64,000 nt of DNA from Chitinophaga alhagiae (GCF_003568665.1 NZ_QXMH01000001.1:1984001-2048000); one strand, 5' to 3'. Shown: positions 51,463-60,788, numbered from the stretch's first letter. Notes: generated by a model from the sequence alone, not told the origin. Numbers and translations: made by a program.

Positions 51463-53010
51463 TTGAATAAGGAATTGATTATAAATGCCGCACCCTCCGG
51501 TGTTGAAATTGCATTGCTGGAAGATAAGAAGTTAGTAGAGCTGCACCACGAAAGCGGTAACCCTAACTTTGCAGTGGGAGACCTTTATTTGGGCAAAGTA
51601 AAGAAACTCATCCCCGGCCTTAACGCCGCCTTTGTGGATGTTGGCTTTGAAAAAGACGCCTTTCTGCACTATACAGACCTTAGCCCCTACATCCGCTCCA
51701 TTCTCAAATTTACCCAACAGGCTATTAGCGACAAGTCGGAAACATTCGATTTCGCCAAGTTCAAGAACGAGCCCGAGATCGTCAAAACCGGCAAGATCAC
51801 CGAAGTGCTGGGCGGCAAACCCAACATACTGGTACAGATCCTGAAGGAGCCCATTTCCTCCAAAGGCCCCCGCCTGAGCTGCGAAATATCCCTTCCCGGC
51901 CGCTTCATCGTGATCACCCCGTTCAACAACATTGTAGCCGTTTCTAAAAAGATCCATTCTTCTGAAGAAAGGAAAAGGCTGCAAAAGATAGTGGAGGCCA
52001 TCAAGCCCCATAACTTTGGCGTAATTGTGAGAACAGCGGCGGAAGGCAAAAAAACGGCCGAGCTGCATGAAGACCTGACCACCCTTGTGAGCACCTGGAA
52101 AACCATCCAGGAAAACCTCCGCGGCTCCGCGGCCCCCCAGAAGATACTGAGTGAACAGACCAAAACCACCAGCATACTGAGGGACCTGCTCAACGAGAGC
52201 TTCAACCGCATCGTGATCAACGATAAAAATATTTATACGGACACCAAAACGTATATCCAGAAAATAGCGCCGGAAAAGCAGGACATTGTGACCTACTACC
52301 ACAACGGCGCCCCTATTTTCGATCACTTTGGCGTTACCCGGCAGGTAAAGGCTTCTTTCGGCAAAACCGTGAACCTGGATAGCGGGGTGTATCTCATTAT
52401 TGAAGCTACGGAAGCCCTGCACGTCATAGACGTGAACAGCGGCTACAAAAGCTCCAGCAACAACCAGGAGCAGAACGCCCTGGCCTCCAACCTCGAAGCG
52501 GCGGCCGAGATAGCGCGCCAGCTGCGGCTGCGCGACCTCGGGGGCATCATTATCATAGACTTTATTGATATGAAGCTGCCCGAGAACAAAAAGACGGTGT
52601 ACGAAGCCATGGAAAAATTCATGGTGCTGGACCGGGCCAAGCATACCATATTGCCCATCTCCAAGTTTGGCCTGATGCAGATCACCCGGCAGCGGGTAAA
52701 ACCGGAGATCACTATTTCTGTGGCGGAAGATTGCCCCGCCTGCAAAGGCACCGGAAAGATCGGCGCTTCCATGCTCATTGTGGAAGACATCGAAAAAAAT
52801 CTCCAGTACCTGCTCAATCACCAGCACAAAGGCCTCACCATCCGCGTACACCCCATCCTCTACGCGTACCTCACCAAGGGCTGGCTCAGGTCGAGACAGT
52901 GGAAGTGGTACTTCACCTACAAAAAGTGGATCAAACTCAAGGGTGACTCCAACTACCACCTCACAGAATACCGCTTTTTTGACGCCAACGATGAAGAGAT
53001 CAAGCTCTAA
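51463..53010 (+). CDS. rng: Ribonuclease E/G family endoribonuclease
   Basis: Endoribonuclease for RNA turnover and rRNA end processing. 515 residues, TTG start (NKELIINAAPSGVEIALLED); an ATG at 51443 is out of frame. S1 domain about 35-130 (GDLYLGKVKKLIPGLNAAFV, DVGFEKDAFLHYTDLSPY), catalytic segment with acidic metal ligands (HVIDVNSGYKSS, GGIIIIDFIDMKLPEN) and the zinc-link CPACKGTGKI. Length matches RNase G rather than RNase E (no long C-terminal scaffold). A terminator follows. Confidence 0.95.
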   Translation: MNKELIINAAPSGVEIALLEDKKLVELHHESGNPNFAVGDLYLGKVKKLIPGLNAAFVDVGFEKDAFLHYTDLSPYIRSILKFTQQAISDKSETFDFAKFKNEPEIVKTGKITEVLGGKPNILVQILKEPISSKGPRLSCEISLPGRFIVITPFNNIVAVSKKIHSSEERKRLQKIVEAIKPHNFGVIVRTAAEGKKTAELHEDLTTLVSTWKTIQENLRGSAAPQKILSEQTKTTSILRDLLNESFNRIVINDKNIYTDTKTYIQKIAPEKQDIVTYYHNGAPIFDHFGVTRQVKASFGKTVNLDSGVYLIIEATEALHVIDVNSGYKSSSNNQEQNALASNLEAAAEIARQLRLRDLGGIIIIDFIDMKLPENKKTVYEAMEKFMVLDRAKHTILPISKFGLMQITRQRVKPEITISVAEDCPACKGTGKIGASMLIVEDIEKNLQYLLNHQHKGLTIRVHPILYAYLTKGWLRSRQWKWYFTYKKWIKLKGDSNYHLTEYRFFDANDEEIKL

Positions 53011-53031
53011 AAACCACACCACCGATATTTG

Positions 53032-53063
53032 AAGGGAACAGCCGCCGCTGTTCCCTTTTTTAT
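53032..53063 (+). terminator. Terminator of rng
   Basis: AAGGGAACAG and CTGTTCCCTT form a perfect 10-bp stem around CCGCCG, followed by TTTTATT. Confidence 0.93.
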
Positions 53064-53081
53064 TCCTGCACAATTGTTGCT

Positions 53082-53089
53082 TACTTTTG
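53082..53089 (+). promoter_or_regulatory. -7 promoter box of the large L,D-transpeptidase gene
   Basis: TACTTTTG, 38 bases before the ATG at 53128 and just beyond the rng terminator. Confidence 0.5.
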
Positions 53090-53127
53090 CCGCAACATAC
53101 TCATCATAAAATTGTTATACCTCTGTT

Positions 53128-54810
53128 ATGATCAAAAGAACCTACTACTCACTATTGCTTGTTGTATTGCTGGCGGCTGCCTGCCGGCAGGGCGGCAAAA
53201 AGCCCGTATCCGAAGCTGTTAACCGTGATACCACCCATTACGCCAAACAGGAATACATTGCCCAGACGCTGGACAGTAGCCAGGTAGGGGCCTTTCTGGC
53301 ACAACATGCGGAATTTGCGCCATACGGAGAGCTGATCCGTGAATTTTATGACAAGCGCGGCTACCACTACGCCTGGATAGATGAGCATGGTGTAACGGAA
53401 CAGGCCGGCGGCTTCCTGAACATGATGCGCAGCGACGAGGAAAGCGGCATTACCCAAGGCGGTTTGCTGGACAAGAGCAGGGCCCAGGCCCTGTACGATT
53501 CCCTGGCCACGCAGGGAGACAGCCTCAACCGGAACGATACCATTGTGCCCATTACAGAGCTGACGCTTACCGGCCAGTTTTTCGTATATGCCAACCAGGT
53601 ATGGGGCGGTATGACGAGTGATTCCGCCAAAGACCTCGAGTGGTTCATTCCCCGTAAAAAAATAGATGTGGAAAGCGTGCTCAACGCCGTTATTGCCAAC
53701 CCCAAAAAGGGCATTACGGAAGAAGAGCCGGTAAACCGCCAGTACAAGCTGCTGCGGGACGAGCTGCAGAAAATGGCCGTGATCGTGAAAGAACACCCTG
53801 CCTGGGATTCCCTGCGCATGGAAGATAAAAAGAAAACCTATCAGAAAGGGGATTCCTCCACCGTGATTGCCGGCGTAAAAAAGCGCCTGCAGCTGCTGGG
53901 AGATATGCAGGACAAAGACTCCTCCACGCAGTACACCCCTGTGCTGGACTCGGCGCTCAGAAGCTATCAGGCCCGCATGGGGCATAAGCCGGACGGGGTG
54001 ATACGCCCGCAAACGCTGGCGGCTCTCAACCGCCCGCTTCAGCACTACATGCATCAGCTGCTGCTGAACATGGAACGCCTGCGCTGGGTGCCTGTGGAAG
54101 TATCTACAGACTATATACTGGTAAACATCCCCGAGTTCAGGATGCATGCGTATGAAGACGGCCAGCTGGCCTGGAGCTGCAACGTGGTGGTAGGCACCCC
54201 CGGCGCCAGCACGGTTATTTTCAGCAGGGATATGAAATACGTGGTGTTCAGCCCCTACTGGAACGTGCCGCCCGGCATTCTCGGCAATGAGGTGATACCC
54301 GGCATCAGGCGCAGCGGCGCGTCATACCTGGCGCGGCACAATATGGAAGTGGTGGGGGCCAGCGGCAAGGCCATTTCGCCCGGCTCTATTAATTGGAGCA
54401 AATACTCCGGCCGCAACTTCCCTTATATAGTGCGCCAGAAGCCCGGCGGCTCCAACTCCCTGGGCCGTGTAAAGTTCCTGTTCCCGAACGAGTACAACAT
54501 CTATCTGCACGATACGCCTTCCAAGGGCCTCTTCAATGAGACCCGCCGTTCTTTCAGCCATGGCTGCATCAGGGTGGCCGAGCCCAAACACCTGGCCCAA
54601 TGGGTGCTGCGGAAAGATTCTACCTGGACGGAGGCAAAGATAGACGCCGCTATGAACGCCGGGAAAGAAAAATATGTAACGCTGAAAAACAAATTGCCCG
54701 TGTTCATCGGGTACTTTACCGCCTGGGTGAACAGTGAAGGCAAGCTCAACTTCCGTGATGATGTGTACGGGCACGATGCCAAGCTGGCCAAGCTGCTATT
54801 TGGCAAATAA
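53128..54810 (+). CDS. L,D-transpeptidase with peptidoglycan-binding domain (YcbB-like), lipoprotein
   Basis: 560 residues. Lipoprotein signal with lipid Cys19 (LLVVLLAAACRQGG). A scaffold domain (about 50-230), a PG_binding_1 domain (about 250-310, PVLDSALRSYQARMGHKPDG) and a YkuD catalytic domain (about 330-490) with VGTPGASTVIFSRDMKYVVF, YLHDTPSKGLFNETRRSFSH and the catalytic SHGCIRV. This is the LdtD/YcbB architecture that makes 3-3 cross-links in the periplasm. Its 3' end overlaps the convergent CPBP gene by 15 bases. Confidence 0.93.
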   Translation: MIKRTYYSLLLVVLLAAACRQGGKKPVSEAVNRDTTHYAKQEYIAQTLDSSQVGAFLAQHAEFAPYGELIREFYDKRGYHYAWIDEHGVTEQAGGFLNMMRSDEESGITQGGLLDKSRAQALYDSLATQGDSLNRNDTIVPITELTLTGQFFVYANQVWGGMTSDSAKDLEWFIPRKKIDVESVLNAVIANPKKGITEEEPVNRQYKLLRDELQKMAVIVKEHPAWDSLRMEDKKKTYQKGDSSTVIAGVKKRLQLLGDMQDKDSSTQYTPVLDSALRSYQARMGHKPDGVIRPQTLAALNRPLQHYMHQLLLNMERLRWVPVEVSTDYILVNIPEFRMHAYEDGQLAWSCNVVVGTPGASTVIFSRDMKYVVFSPYWNVPPGILGNEVIPGIRRSGASYLARHNMEVVGASGKAISPGSINWSKYSGRNFPYIVRQKPGGSNSLGRVKFLFPNEYNIYLHDTPSKGLFNETRRSFSHGCIRVAEPKHLAQWVLRKDSTWTEAKIDAAMNAGKEKYVTLKNKLPVFIGYFTAWVNSEGKLNFRDDVYGHDAKLAKLLFGK

Positions 54811-55656
54811 CACCGGGCGTTTAACGGTGCTGCCGGGCGTAATGCTGCGAAGAAGGAAATAACCCGCGGCCAGCGCCAGGGCGCAGCCGAGCACCAGGCC
54901 AGAGTATGTATAAGGGTCTGTAACGGCAAACTGCAGCGAGCCGCCGCTCAACGCAATAACCGCTGTGGCGGCATTGTGTACGAGGTGTATCAGAAAGCAG
55001 CTGCAAAGGTCGCGGAGGCGGAGGTAAAAGTAACCGGCCAGCAACCCCAGCAGCAACGCACCCGGCATTTGCGCGGGGTCAGGGTGTGCCAGCATGAACA
55101 GTAACGAGCTCTGGAGCAAGGCCACCCCGCCGGAATATCTTTGCAGCAGCGCTTCCATCACGATGCCGCGGAACAGCAGCTCTTCCATAAACGCGCTGAG
55201 CATTACAGACACCACAATGGCGTAGAGAGACCCGGTGTGAATAGACGTAAAAGACAGTTCCGGCCAGGCCGGCAGGGGCTGCACGTAAGCCAGCGCGTCT
55301 TTCACCACTACCAGCGCCAGCGCCATGGAAAACGCCAGCAGAAAGGTGTCTACGGAAATGTTGATTTTCGGGACCAGCGTGAAATTATCTTTCAGCCGCA
55401 CCAGTGCATATACGATCATTGTTACGCCAGATGCCAGGAAAACGCTCAGGAGCAGGGACGGGTATTGGAGCAAGTCATTGCCGGCCAGCAGCCAGGCAAG
55501 CGCAAAGCCAAGGACCCAGCAGCCATACAGCATGAGCTGCATTTTCCAGGCGCCGTTGAGAGAAAGACCATTCAGGGTTTTGACATACATAATCGGGAAG
55601 ATGATGTTTGCGATAGATAATGGTACTTTGGTTGAACAGGTTACTAATATAAGCAT
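54796..55656 (-). CDS. CPBP-family intramembrane metalloprotease
   Basis: 286 residues from the ATG at 55656; TTG at 55674 or ATG at 55590 are alternatives. About seven membrane segments (MLYGCWVLGFALAWLLAGND, FLLAFSMALALVVVKDALAY, LYAIVVSVMLSAFMEELLF). CPBP motifs: EELLFRG with paired glutamates and Arg, FMLAHPD, and FLIHLVHNAA. Relatives process prenylated proteins or bacteriocin immunity factors; substrate here unknown. Divergent from ridA. Confidence 0.85.
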   Translation of the reverse strand: MLILVTCSTKVPLSIANIIFPIMYVKTLNGLSLNGAWKMQLMLYGCWVLGFALAWLLAGNDLLQYPSLLLSVFLASGVTMIVYALVRLKDNFTLVPKINISVDTFLLAFSMALALVVVKDALAYVQPLPAWPELSFTSIHTGSLYAIVVSVMLSAFMEELLFRGIVMEALLQRYSGGVALLQSSLLFMLAHPDPAQMPGALLLGLLAGYFYLRLRDLCSCFLIHLVHNAATAVIALSGGSLQFAVTDPYTYSGLVLGCALALAAGYFLLRSITPGSTVKRPVLFAK

Positions 55657-55711
55657 TTTGTATATGCGGCGCAATATTATTCCCTCAATTGACGGAGCGC
55701 GCCTAAAACCT

Positions 55712-55719
55712 TATTTTTG
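55712..55719 (+). promoter_or_regulatory. ridA promoter, likely leaderless
   Basis: TATTTTTG, with ATTG (55688-55691) 20 bases upstream as -33. The box ends six bases before the ridA ATG, so transcription probably starts at or next to the start codon. Confidence 0.6.
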
Positions 55720-55725
55720 CCACAT

Positions 55726-56106
55726 ATGGAAAAACAGATCATCAACACCACCAATGCGCCCGCGCCCATTGGCCCGTACAACCAGGCCGTGAAAGCCGGC
55801 AGCATGTTGTTCATTTCAGGGCAGATAGCCCTGAATGCGGAAACAGGCAAGCTGGAGCAGGATGACGTGATCGTGGAAACACACCGCGTTATGCAAAACC
55901 TCCGCAACATTCTGACGGAAGCGGGCATGGACTTTTCAGACGTGGTGAAGAGCACCATTTTCATAACGGACATGAATGATTTCTCCCAGATCAACGAGGT
56001 GTACGGCAAGTATTTTTCCGGTTATTTCCCCGCCCGCGAAACCGTGCAGGTAGCCGGTTTGCCGAGAGGCGTTAACGTGGAGATATCCATGATCGCCATC
56101 AAATAA
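55726..56106 (+). CDS. ridA: RidA family enamine/imine deaminase
   Basis: Hydrolyses reactive 2-aminoacrylate-type enamines from PLP enzymes, protecting metabolism. 126 residues from ATG 55726. Family motifs: NAPAPIGPYNQAVKAGSMLF, ISGQIALNAETGKL, the conserved arginine near SGYFPARETVQVAGLPRG and the ending VEISMIAIK. A start three codons earlier is possible but the promoter box sits directly before it. The dehydrogenase-like gene follows after three bases. Confidence 0.93.
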   Translation: MEKQIINTTNAPAPIGPYNQAVKAGSMLFISGQIALNAETGKLEQDDVIVETHRVMQNLRNILTEAGMDFSDVVKSTIFITDMNDFSQINEVYGKYFSGYFPARETVQVAGLPRGVNVEISMIAIK

Positions 56107-56109
56107 CGT

Positions 56110-56748
56110 ATGGAAATTCTGGTAACGGGCCATCCGCAACGCTGGGAAGAACTGCGCAATAGCCGCAGTTTTGACGGGCATACCGTACACTGGGAGCAGG
56201 AGCTGCAGCCGCAGCGTTCTCCGGCAGACCTGGTGATAGACCTCAGCCTGGACGAGCAGCCGGAAAACCTGATGCTGTATGCCATGAAGCCCGAAGTGCC
56301 AGTGCTGGCCTGCCTGGTCAAAACAGCGCCCGCCGCCTGGGCCCATTACCCGCACATTTACGGTTGCAACCTGCTGCCCGGCTTCATCAGCATGCCGCGG
56401 CTGGAAGTGGCCACAGCCGCGCCCGGCAAAGAACTGGAAAACATCATGCGGCAACTGGGCTGGGAGTACGATGTAATACAACCCGCCACCGGCATGGTAA
56501 CGCCACGGGTGGTGTGCATGATCATCAACGAAGCATACTTTACCGCGGAAGAAGGCACCGCCTCGCGGGAAGATATTGATACCTCCATGAAACTGGGCAC
56601 CAACTATCCATACGGCCCTTTTGAATGGTGTGAAAAGATAGGCATCCGCCACGTATACGAAGTGCTGCAGGCCGTAGCCCGGGAAAACGGCAACGAGCGT
56701 TACGGCATCAGCCCGCTGCTGCAGCAGGAGTATGAAGCGCAATTATAA
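56110..56748 (+). CDS. 3-hydroxyacyl-CoA dehydrogenase-like protein, shortened N-terminus
   Basis: 212 residues. The C-terminal half is a 3HCDH C-terminal domain (GMVTPRVVCMIINEAYFTAE, DIDTSMKLGTNYPYGPFEWC). The N-terminal 90 residues lack the Gly-x-Gly-x-x-Gly NAD motif and look like an eroded Rossmann half (VIDLSLDEQPENLMLYAM, PVLACLVKTAPAAWAHYP). It may be a non-catalytic or noncanonical protein. In an apparent operon with ridA (3 bases) and tsaB (11 bases). Confidence 0.8.
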   Translation: MEILVTGHPQRWEELRNSRSFDGHTVHWEQELQPQRSPADLVIDLSLDEQPENLMLYAMKPEVPVLACLVKTAPAAWAHYPHIYGCNLLPGFISMPRLEVATAAPGKELENIMRQLGWEYDVIQPATGMVTPRVVCMIINEAYFTAEEGTASREDIDTSMKLGTNYPYGPFEWCEKIGIRHVYEVLQAVARENGNERYGISPLLQQEYEAQL

Positions 56749-56759
56749 AACCGCAGACA

Positions 56760-57437
56760 TTGGCACTGATATTACTGATAGACACGGCTACCGCCACCGG
56801 CTCCGTATCGCTTTCACAAAACGGCAAAACGCTCGGCACCCTGCAGAACAACGAGCAGCGGGACCATGCGGCCACCATCACCCTTTTCATCCGTCAATTG
56901 CTCCATCACCACGGGCTGCACCACCGCCAGCTGGATGCCGTGGCCGTGAGCGCCGGGCCAGGCTCCTATACAGGCTTGCGGGTAGGAGTGGCCACCGCCA
57001 AAGGCCTTTGTTATACCTGGCAAAAACCTCTGCTGGCCGTTTCCACCCTGCAGATGATGGCCGCCGGCATGCAGCGGCAGCGCCCTGCGGAAGAAGTGTA
57101 TTATGCTCCCATGATAGACGCGCGCCGCATGGAGGTATTTACCGCCGTGTACAATGCCCGCCTGGAGCCTGTACTGGAACCGCAGGCCATGGTATTGCAA
57201 CCCGGTTCATTCCATGATTTGATGACGGAAAAAAACACACTTTTTTTTGGTGACGGCGCCCCCAAATGGCAGGGATTGTTAGGAGAGCATACCAATTCAG
57301 AATTTCCACCATATCGGATTTCTGCCGAACATATGATGCCCCTTGCCGAAAAAGCCTTTGCAGATAAGGATTTCAAGGATGTTGCCTACTTCTCGCCCTA
57401 CTACATTAAACCCTTCTTCACCCCCGGAAAGCCCTAA
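56760..57437 (+). CDS. tsaB: tRNA threonylcarbamoyladenosine synthesis protein TsaB
   Basis: Partner of TsaD in making the t6A modification of ANN-decoding tRNAs. 225 residues with TTG start (ALILLIDTATATGSVSLSQN). Family motifs: DTAT, HAATITLFIRQLL, VAVSAGPGSYTGLRVGVATA and MIDARRMEVFTAVYN. Last gene of the ridA operon. TTG is the only plausible start; the N-terminus begins exactly at the conserved first strand. Confidence 0.92.
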   Translation: MALILLIDTATATGSVSLSQNGKTLGTLQNNEQRDHAATITLFIRQLLHHHGLHHRQLDAVAVSAGPGSYTGLRVGVATAKGLCYTWQKPLLAVSTLQMMAAGMQRQRPAEEVYYAPMIDARRMEVFTAVYNARLEPVLEPQAMVLQPGSFHDLMTEKNTLFFGDGAPKWQGLLGEHTNSEFPPYRISAEHMMPLAEKAFADKDFKDVAYFSPYYIKPFFTPGKP

Positions 57438-57741
57438 CATCCGTTATTTTTTTAGCAGATTTTTAGCATTTCCCTGCATCATATTACGCATCAAAACGCG
57501 TTATAATCTGAGACGGCTGATCGGGACAGTAAAAAGCCTGCCGGAGTGTCATTGAATTGTCAAATTACGGGAAAAAGAGGGATATTCCGGTTTATATATT
57601 AAAAAAGAAGGTATAGAAATTTTTTTTATTGTGACAGATATTATAATTTTGTGTAATCAATATCCGTGATTGTTGTCTAATAGTCGCGTTTTACTGTCCG
57701 TTGATCCCTGTCATTTCATTTATTTTTAAAACTATTTTGCG
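57438..57741. other. 304-base AT-rich intergenic region before the ArsR gene
   Basis: No gene. Contains a TAATTTTG box at 57644-57651 that would start transcription near 57658, giving an 85-base leader for the ArsR gene. No clear terminator for the tsaB operon. Confidence 0.55.
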
Positions 57742-58101
57742 ATGGAAAAACAATTATTAACCACCTCTTCTAATACTCTTATTATTTCTAGAGGTAACAA
57801 TGAAAAAGATCAGATCAAATTGGATTACATTGCCGTTAAGAAGGCCGCAATGGTGTTGAGAGCCATCAACCACAAGCTGCGCCAGCAAATGATCAAGCTG
57901 CTGGAAGACCATAAGCGCATGACCGTAACGGAGATCTATGTGAAGCTGCGTCTGGAACAATCAGTAGCATCCCAGCACCTGGCCATCCTGAGAAGGGCCG
58001 GCATCGTAATTACCGAGCGGGACGGTAAATTCATCCACTATACCATCAACAAGCAACGTATTGCAGAAGTAGCAAAATTCGTCGAAGAGCTGGTGGGATA
58101 A
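57742..58101 (+). CDS. ArsR-family transcriptional regulator
   Basis: 119 residues with a winged helix-turn-helix (LRAINHKLRQQMIKLLEDHK, MTVTEIYVKLRLEQSVASQH, LAILRRAGIVITERDGKFIH). It lacks the metal-binding CxCxxC of classic ArsR/SmtB, so it is likely metal-independent. An N-terminal extension of about 35 residues precedes the domain. Monocistronic with a strong terminator; no adjacent efflux or metal gene hints at the ligand. Confidence 0.88.
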   Translation: MEKQLLTTSSNTLIISRGNNEKDQIKLDYIAVKKAAMVLRAINHKLRQQMIKLLEDHKRMTVTEIYVKLRLEQSVASQHLAILRRAGIVITERDGKFIHYTINKQRIAEVAKFVEELVG

Positions 58102-58164
58102 GGGTTAATTTATCTCCAATCTTTTTCAAATCCGAGGCACTTTTTGTGCCGGCACCATACTGAC

Positions 58165-58196
58165 AACCGCCTTCAACTGAAGGCGGTTTTTTTTGT
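58165..58196 (+). terminator. Terminator of the ArsR gene
   Basis: AACCGCCTT pairs with AAGGCGGTT around CAACTG, followed by a run of T residues. Confidence 0.9.
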
Positions 58197-58449
58197 CGTA
58201 TCCGGCCCCGGGCGAACGGTTTCTGCTGATGTTGGCCAGATTTATAGGGCAAGTATGGACGAGCCATGCTCCATCCATAGCAAAGGTCATGGGCAGCTAT
58301 ATGGTGGTCACGGCTAAATGTAGTCCCATAGCTGGCGCTGGCATATTAGAAATAATCTGTTGCTGACAACGGTTTTTACCCTCCGGGCTAACGACCACTG
58401 GCGGTCACTTCTCAACTTCTTCGTATTTTTGTCTGAAATCAAAAACCAT
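58197..58449. other. Gap between the ArsR terminator and the MBL/rhodanese gene
   Basis: About 250 bases. The frame of the downstream gene is open back to 58360 but has no family similarity before the ATG at 58450. I see no promoter box, RNA gene or repeat. Confidence 0.5.
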
Positions 58450-59856
58450 ATGTTCATTAAGCAGTTATATACGGGATGCTTATCGGAAGCCGCATATTTC
58501 ATAGAATCTGAAGGTGTGGCCGCAGTAATAGACCCTCTGCGCGATATTGAACCCTACCTGGAACTTGCCAGGGAACGGAATGCCACCATCAAATACATTT
58601 TCGAGACCCATTTTCATGCAGACTTTGTGTCAGGCCACCTTGACCTGGCCGCCGCCACCAAAGCGCCTATTGTGTACGGGCCGGAGACCAGCACCGGTTT
58701 TCCTGTGCATATTGCGAAAGACGGGGAAGATTTCCAGATCGGTAAACTGACCGTGCGCGCGTTACATACGCCGGGCCATACCCTGGAATCTACCTGCTAC
58801 CTCCTGTTGGACGAAAACAAGCAGCCGCATGCCATTTTCACGGGAGATACATTGTTTGTAGGGGATGTAGGCCGCCCCGATCTTTTCAGCGGCAACCTGA
58901 ACAAGGAAGAGCTGGCCGGCCTCCTGTACGATTCCCTGCAGACCAAAATAAAGACCCTGCCTGACGGCGTGATCGTTTACCCGGCGCATGGCCCTGGCTC
59001 TGCCTGCGGCAAAAACCTTGGGCCCAATACTTTCAGCACCATCGGTGAGGAAAAAAGCACCAATTATGCGCTGCTGGCGGATAACAAAGATGAGTTCATC
59101 AGCCAGGTAACAGACGGCCTCAGCACGCCCCCGCAGTATTTCCCCATCAATGCGCAGATCAACAAGGAAGGGTATGACGCTATGCAAACCGTGATGGACA
59201 GGAGCCTGAAACCATTGTCTGTAAAAGCGTTCAGGGAAAAGGTAAAAGAGGGCGCCATGATACTGGATACCCGCAATGCCGGCACCTTTACAGAAGGGTT
59301 TGTACCCGGTTCCATGAGCATAGGGCTGGAAGGCCGCTTTGCAGAGTGGGCAGGCAGCCTGCTCAACTTTGAGCGCCCCCTGGTGCTGGTTACGGAAGAA
59401 GGGCAGGCGGAAGAAACAATTGTGAGACTGGCCCGCGTGGGATTTGACAAGGTGGAAGGTTACCTGGAAGGAGGCTTTGAGGGCTGGAAGGCCGCCGGTG
59501 AAAAAATAGACATGATCATTTCCGTAGATCCGGACGAGCTGGCCATGGACATCCCGCATGATGAGAACCTGGTAATAGTGGACGTGCGCAAACCGGCAGA
59601 ATATGCGGACGGGCATGTAAAAAACGCTGTTAACCTGAGCCTGGGAGACCTGACGGACCGCGCCGGCGCCCTGTCTGATTTTGACGATCACCATAACCTG
59701 TATGTTCATTGCCAGGGCGGCTACCGCAGCGTAATTGCCTGCTCCATCATGAAGCAGGAAGGCATTCACAACCTCCGGAACGTAAACGGCGGGTTCGGCA
59801 AAATGAAAGACCAGAAAGGGATAGACGTAGTGAAAGAAAAGAACGTGCTGAACTAG
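58450..59856 (+). CDS. MBL-fold persulfide dioxygenase-like protein with two rhodanese domains
   Basis: 468 residues. The N-terminal metallo-beta-lactamase domain (about 1-240) has THFHADFVSGH, LHTPGHT, FTGDTLFVGDVGRPD and VYPAHGPGS, as in ETHE1/BlaC-type persulfide dioxygenases. Two rhodanese domains follow: the first (about 270-360) lacks a catalytic cysteine; the second (about 370-465) has VHCQGGYRS with the cysteine. Such proteins oxidise glutathione persulfide or handle sulfane sulfur in sulfide detoxification. Followed by a terminator. Confidence 0.9.
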   Translation: MFIKQLYTGCLSEAAYFIESEGVAAVIDPLRDIEPYLELARERNATIKYIFETHFHADFVSGHLDLAAATKAPIVYGPETSTGFPVHIAKDGEDFQIGKLTVRALHTPGHTLESTCYLLLDENKQPHAIFTGDTLFVGDVGRPDLFSGNLNKEELAGLLYDSLQTKIKTLPDGVIVYPAHGPGSACGKNLGPNTFSTIGEEKSTNYALLADNKDEFISQVTDGLSTPPQYFPINAQINKEGYDAMQTVMDRSLKPLSVKAFREKVKEGAMILDTRNAGTFTEGFVPGSMSIGLEGRFAEWAGSLLNFERPLVLVTEEGQAEETIVRLARVGFDKVEGYLEGGFEGWKAAGEKIDMIISVDPDELAMDIPHDENLVIVDVRKPAEYADGHVKNAVNLSLGDLTDRAGALSDFDDHHNLYVHCQGGYRSVIACSIMKQEGIHNLRNVNGGFGKMKDQKGIDVVKEKNVLN

Positions 59857-59880
59857 CTGGCAGCGAATAGGATTATTAGT

Positions 59881-59914
59881 GCCGCCGGAGGCTTTGCTTC
59901 CGGCGGTTTTGTTT
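59881..59914 (+). terminator. Terminator of the MBL/rhodanese gene
   Basis: CCGCCGGA pairs with TCCGGCGG, with an inner GC/GC pair, followed by TTTTGTTT. Confidence 0.88.
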
Positions 59915-60293
59915 ACCGGGCGGTCTGATGGCTCCGCCACCGGCGGTTGATTCCGGCTACCTGGCAGAGGGGCTGTTCCTCTGTGCCCTCACATTGTAAC
60001 CCCGGCTACTCCGGCGCTAACGGGTGTCCTTTTCAATTCCTTCCCATCGTACCCCCATCCCCGTTATAAACACCCCGCCCGGAAAAAGTGTGTTTAAACA
60101 CTATTCTCTTTTTGACCTCCCCACATGCACCCCAACGCTATATCTTCAATACAGATATATCTTGTATATTATACACATATGATTTTTCGTGATTGCAGAA
60201 GTGTACGTATCTGGTTGCTTAACAATTATTTAAACAAAAAAATAATTGCTATTTCCCCCGGAATTGGCTAAATTCCTATAAAATTTTAATCGT
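59915..60293. other. 379-base gap before the BON lipoprotein gene
   Basis: No coding frame. A weak GGCAGAGG/CCTCTGTGCC hairpin near 59962-59986. The last 150 bases are AT-rich and should hold the promoter for 60294, but no clean TAnnTTTG box is visible. Confidence 0.5.
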
Positions 60294-60788
60294 ATGAAAC
60301 AGCGTCAATCCTTTTTACTCACCTGTCTCGTTATGATGATGGGTGTTCTATTGTATGCTTGTAAACCAAGCGATGCCAAACTCCAGAAAGAGGTGAACGA
60401 CAAGCTGGCAACAGCGGCACCGGGCGTTATTGCTGAAGTGAAGGGCGGCGTGGCCACGTTAAGCGGGGAAGTGATGGATGAGGCTGCAAAAACCGGAGCT
60501 GAAGAAGCTGCCCAGGGAGTGAAGGGAATCAAGTCAGTGACCAACAATGTAATGGTAACCCCTCCTCCTCCTCCGCCCGCACCGGTGGTGATCAACCCTG
60601 ATGACCTGGTGCGCAACAGCGTGGATTCTTCCCTCCAGGCCGCCGGCATTTCAGGCGTAACCGCCACCGTAGCCAACGGTGAAGTGACCCTCACCGGTAC
60701 TATCAAAAAAGCTGACCTGAAAAAAGTAATGCAGGCCGCTAATGAGTCCAAGCCTAAAAAGGTGGTGAACAAACTGACCCTTCAATAA
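60294..60788 (+). CDS. BON-domain lipoprotein
   Basis: 164 residues. Lipoprotein signal with lipid Cys (LVMMMGVLLYACKPSD). Two BON domains: about residues 28-85 (VNDKLATAAPGVIAEVKGGV, ATLSGEVMDEAAKTGAEEAA) and about 103-164 (VRNSVDSSLQAAGISGVTAT, GEVTLTGTIKKADL), joined by a six-proline linker. BON domains bind phospholipid or envelope partners (OsmY-like). Followed after 43 bases by a BON-LysM protein, so they may form an envelope-stress pair. Confidence 0.85.
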   Translation: MKQRQSFLLTCLVMMMGVLLYACKPSDAKLQKEVNDKLATAAPGVIAEVKGGVATLSGEVMDEAAKTGAEEAAQGVKGIKSVTNNVMVTPPPPPPAPVVINPDDLVRNSVDSSLQAAGISGVTATVANGEVTLTGTIKKADLKKVMQAANESKPKKVVNKLTLQ

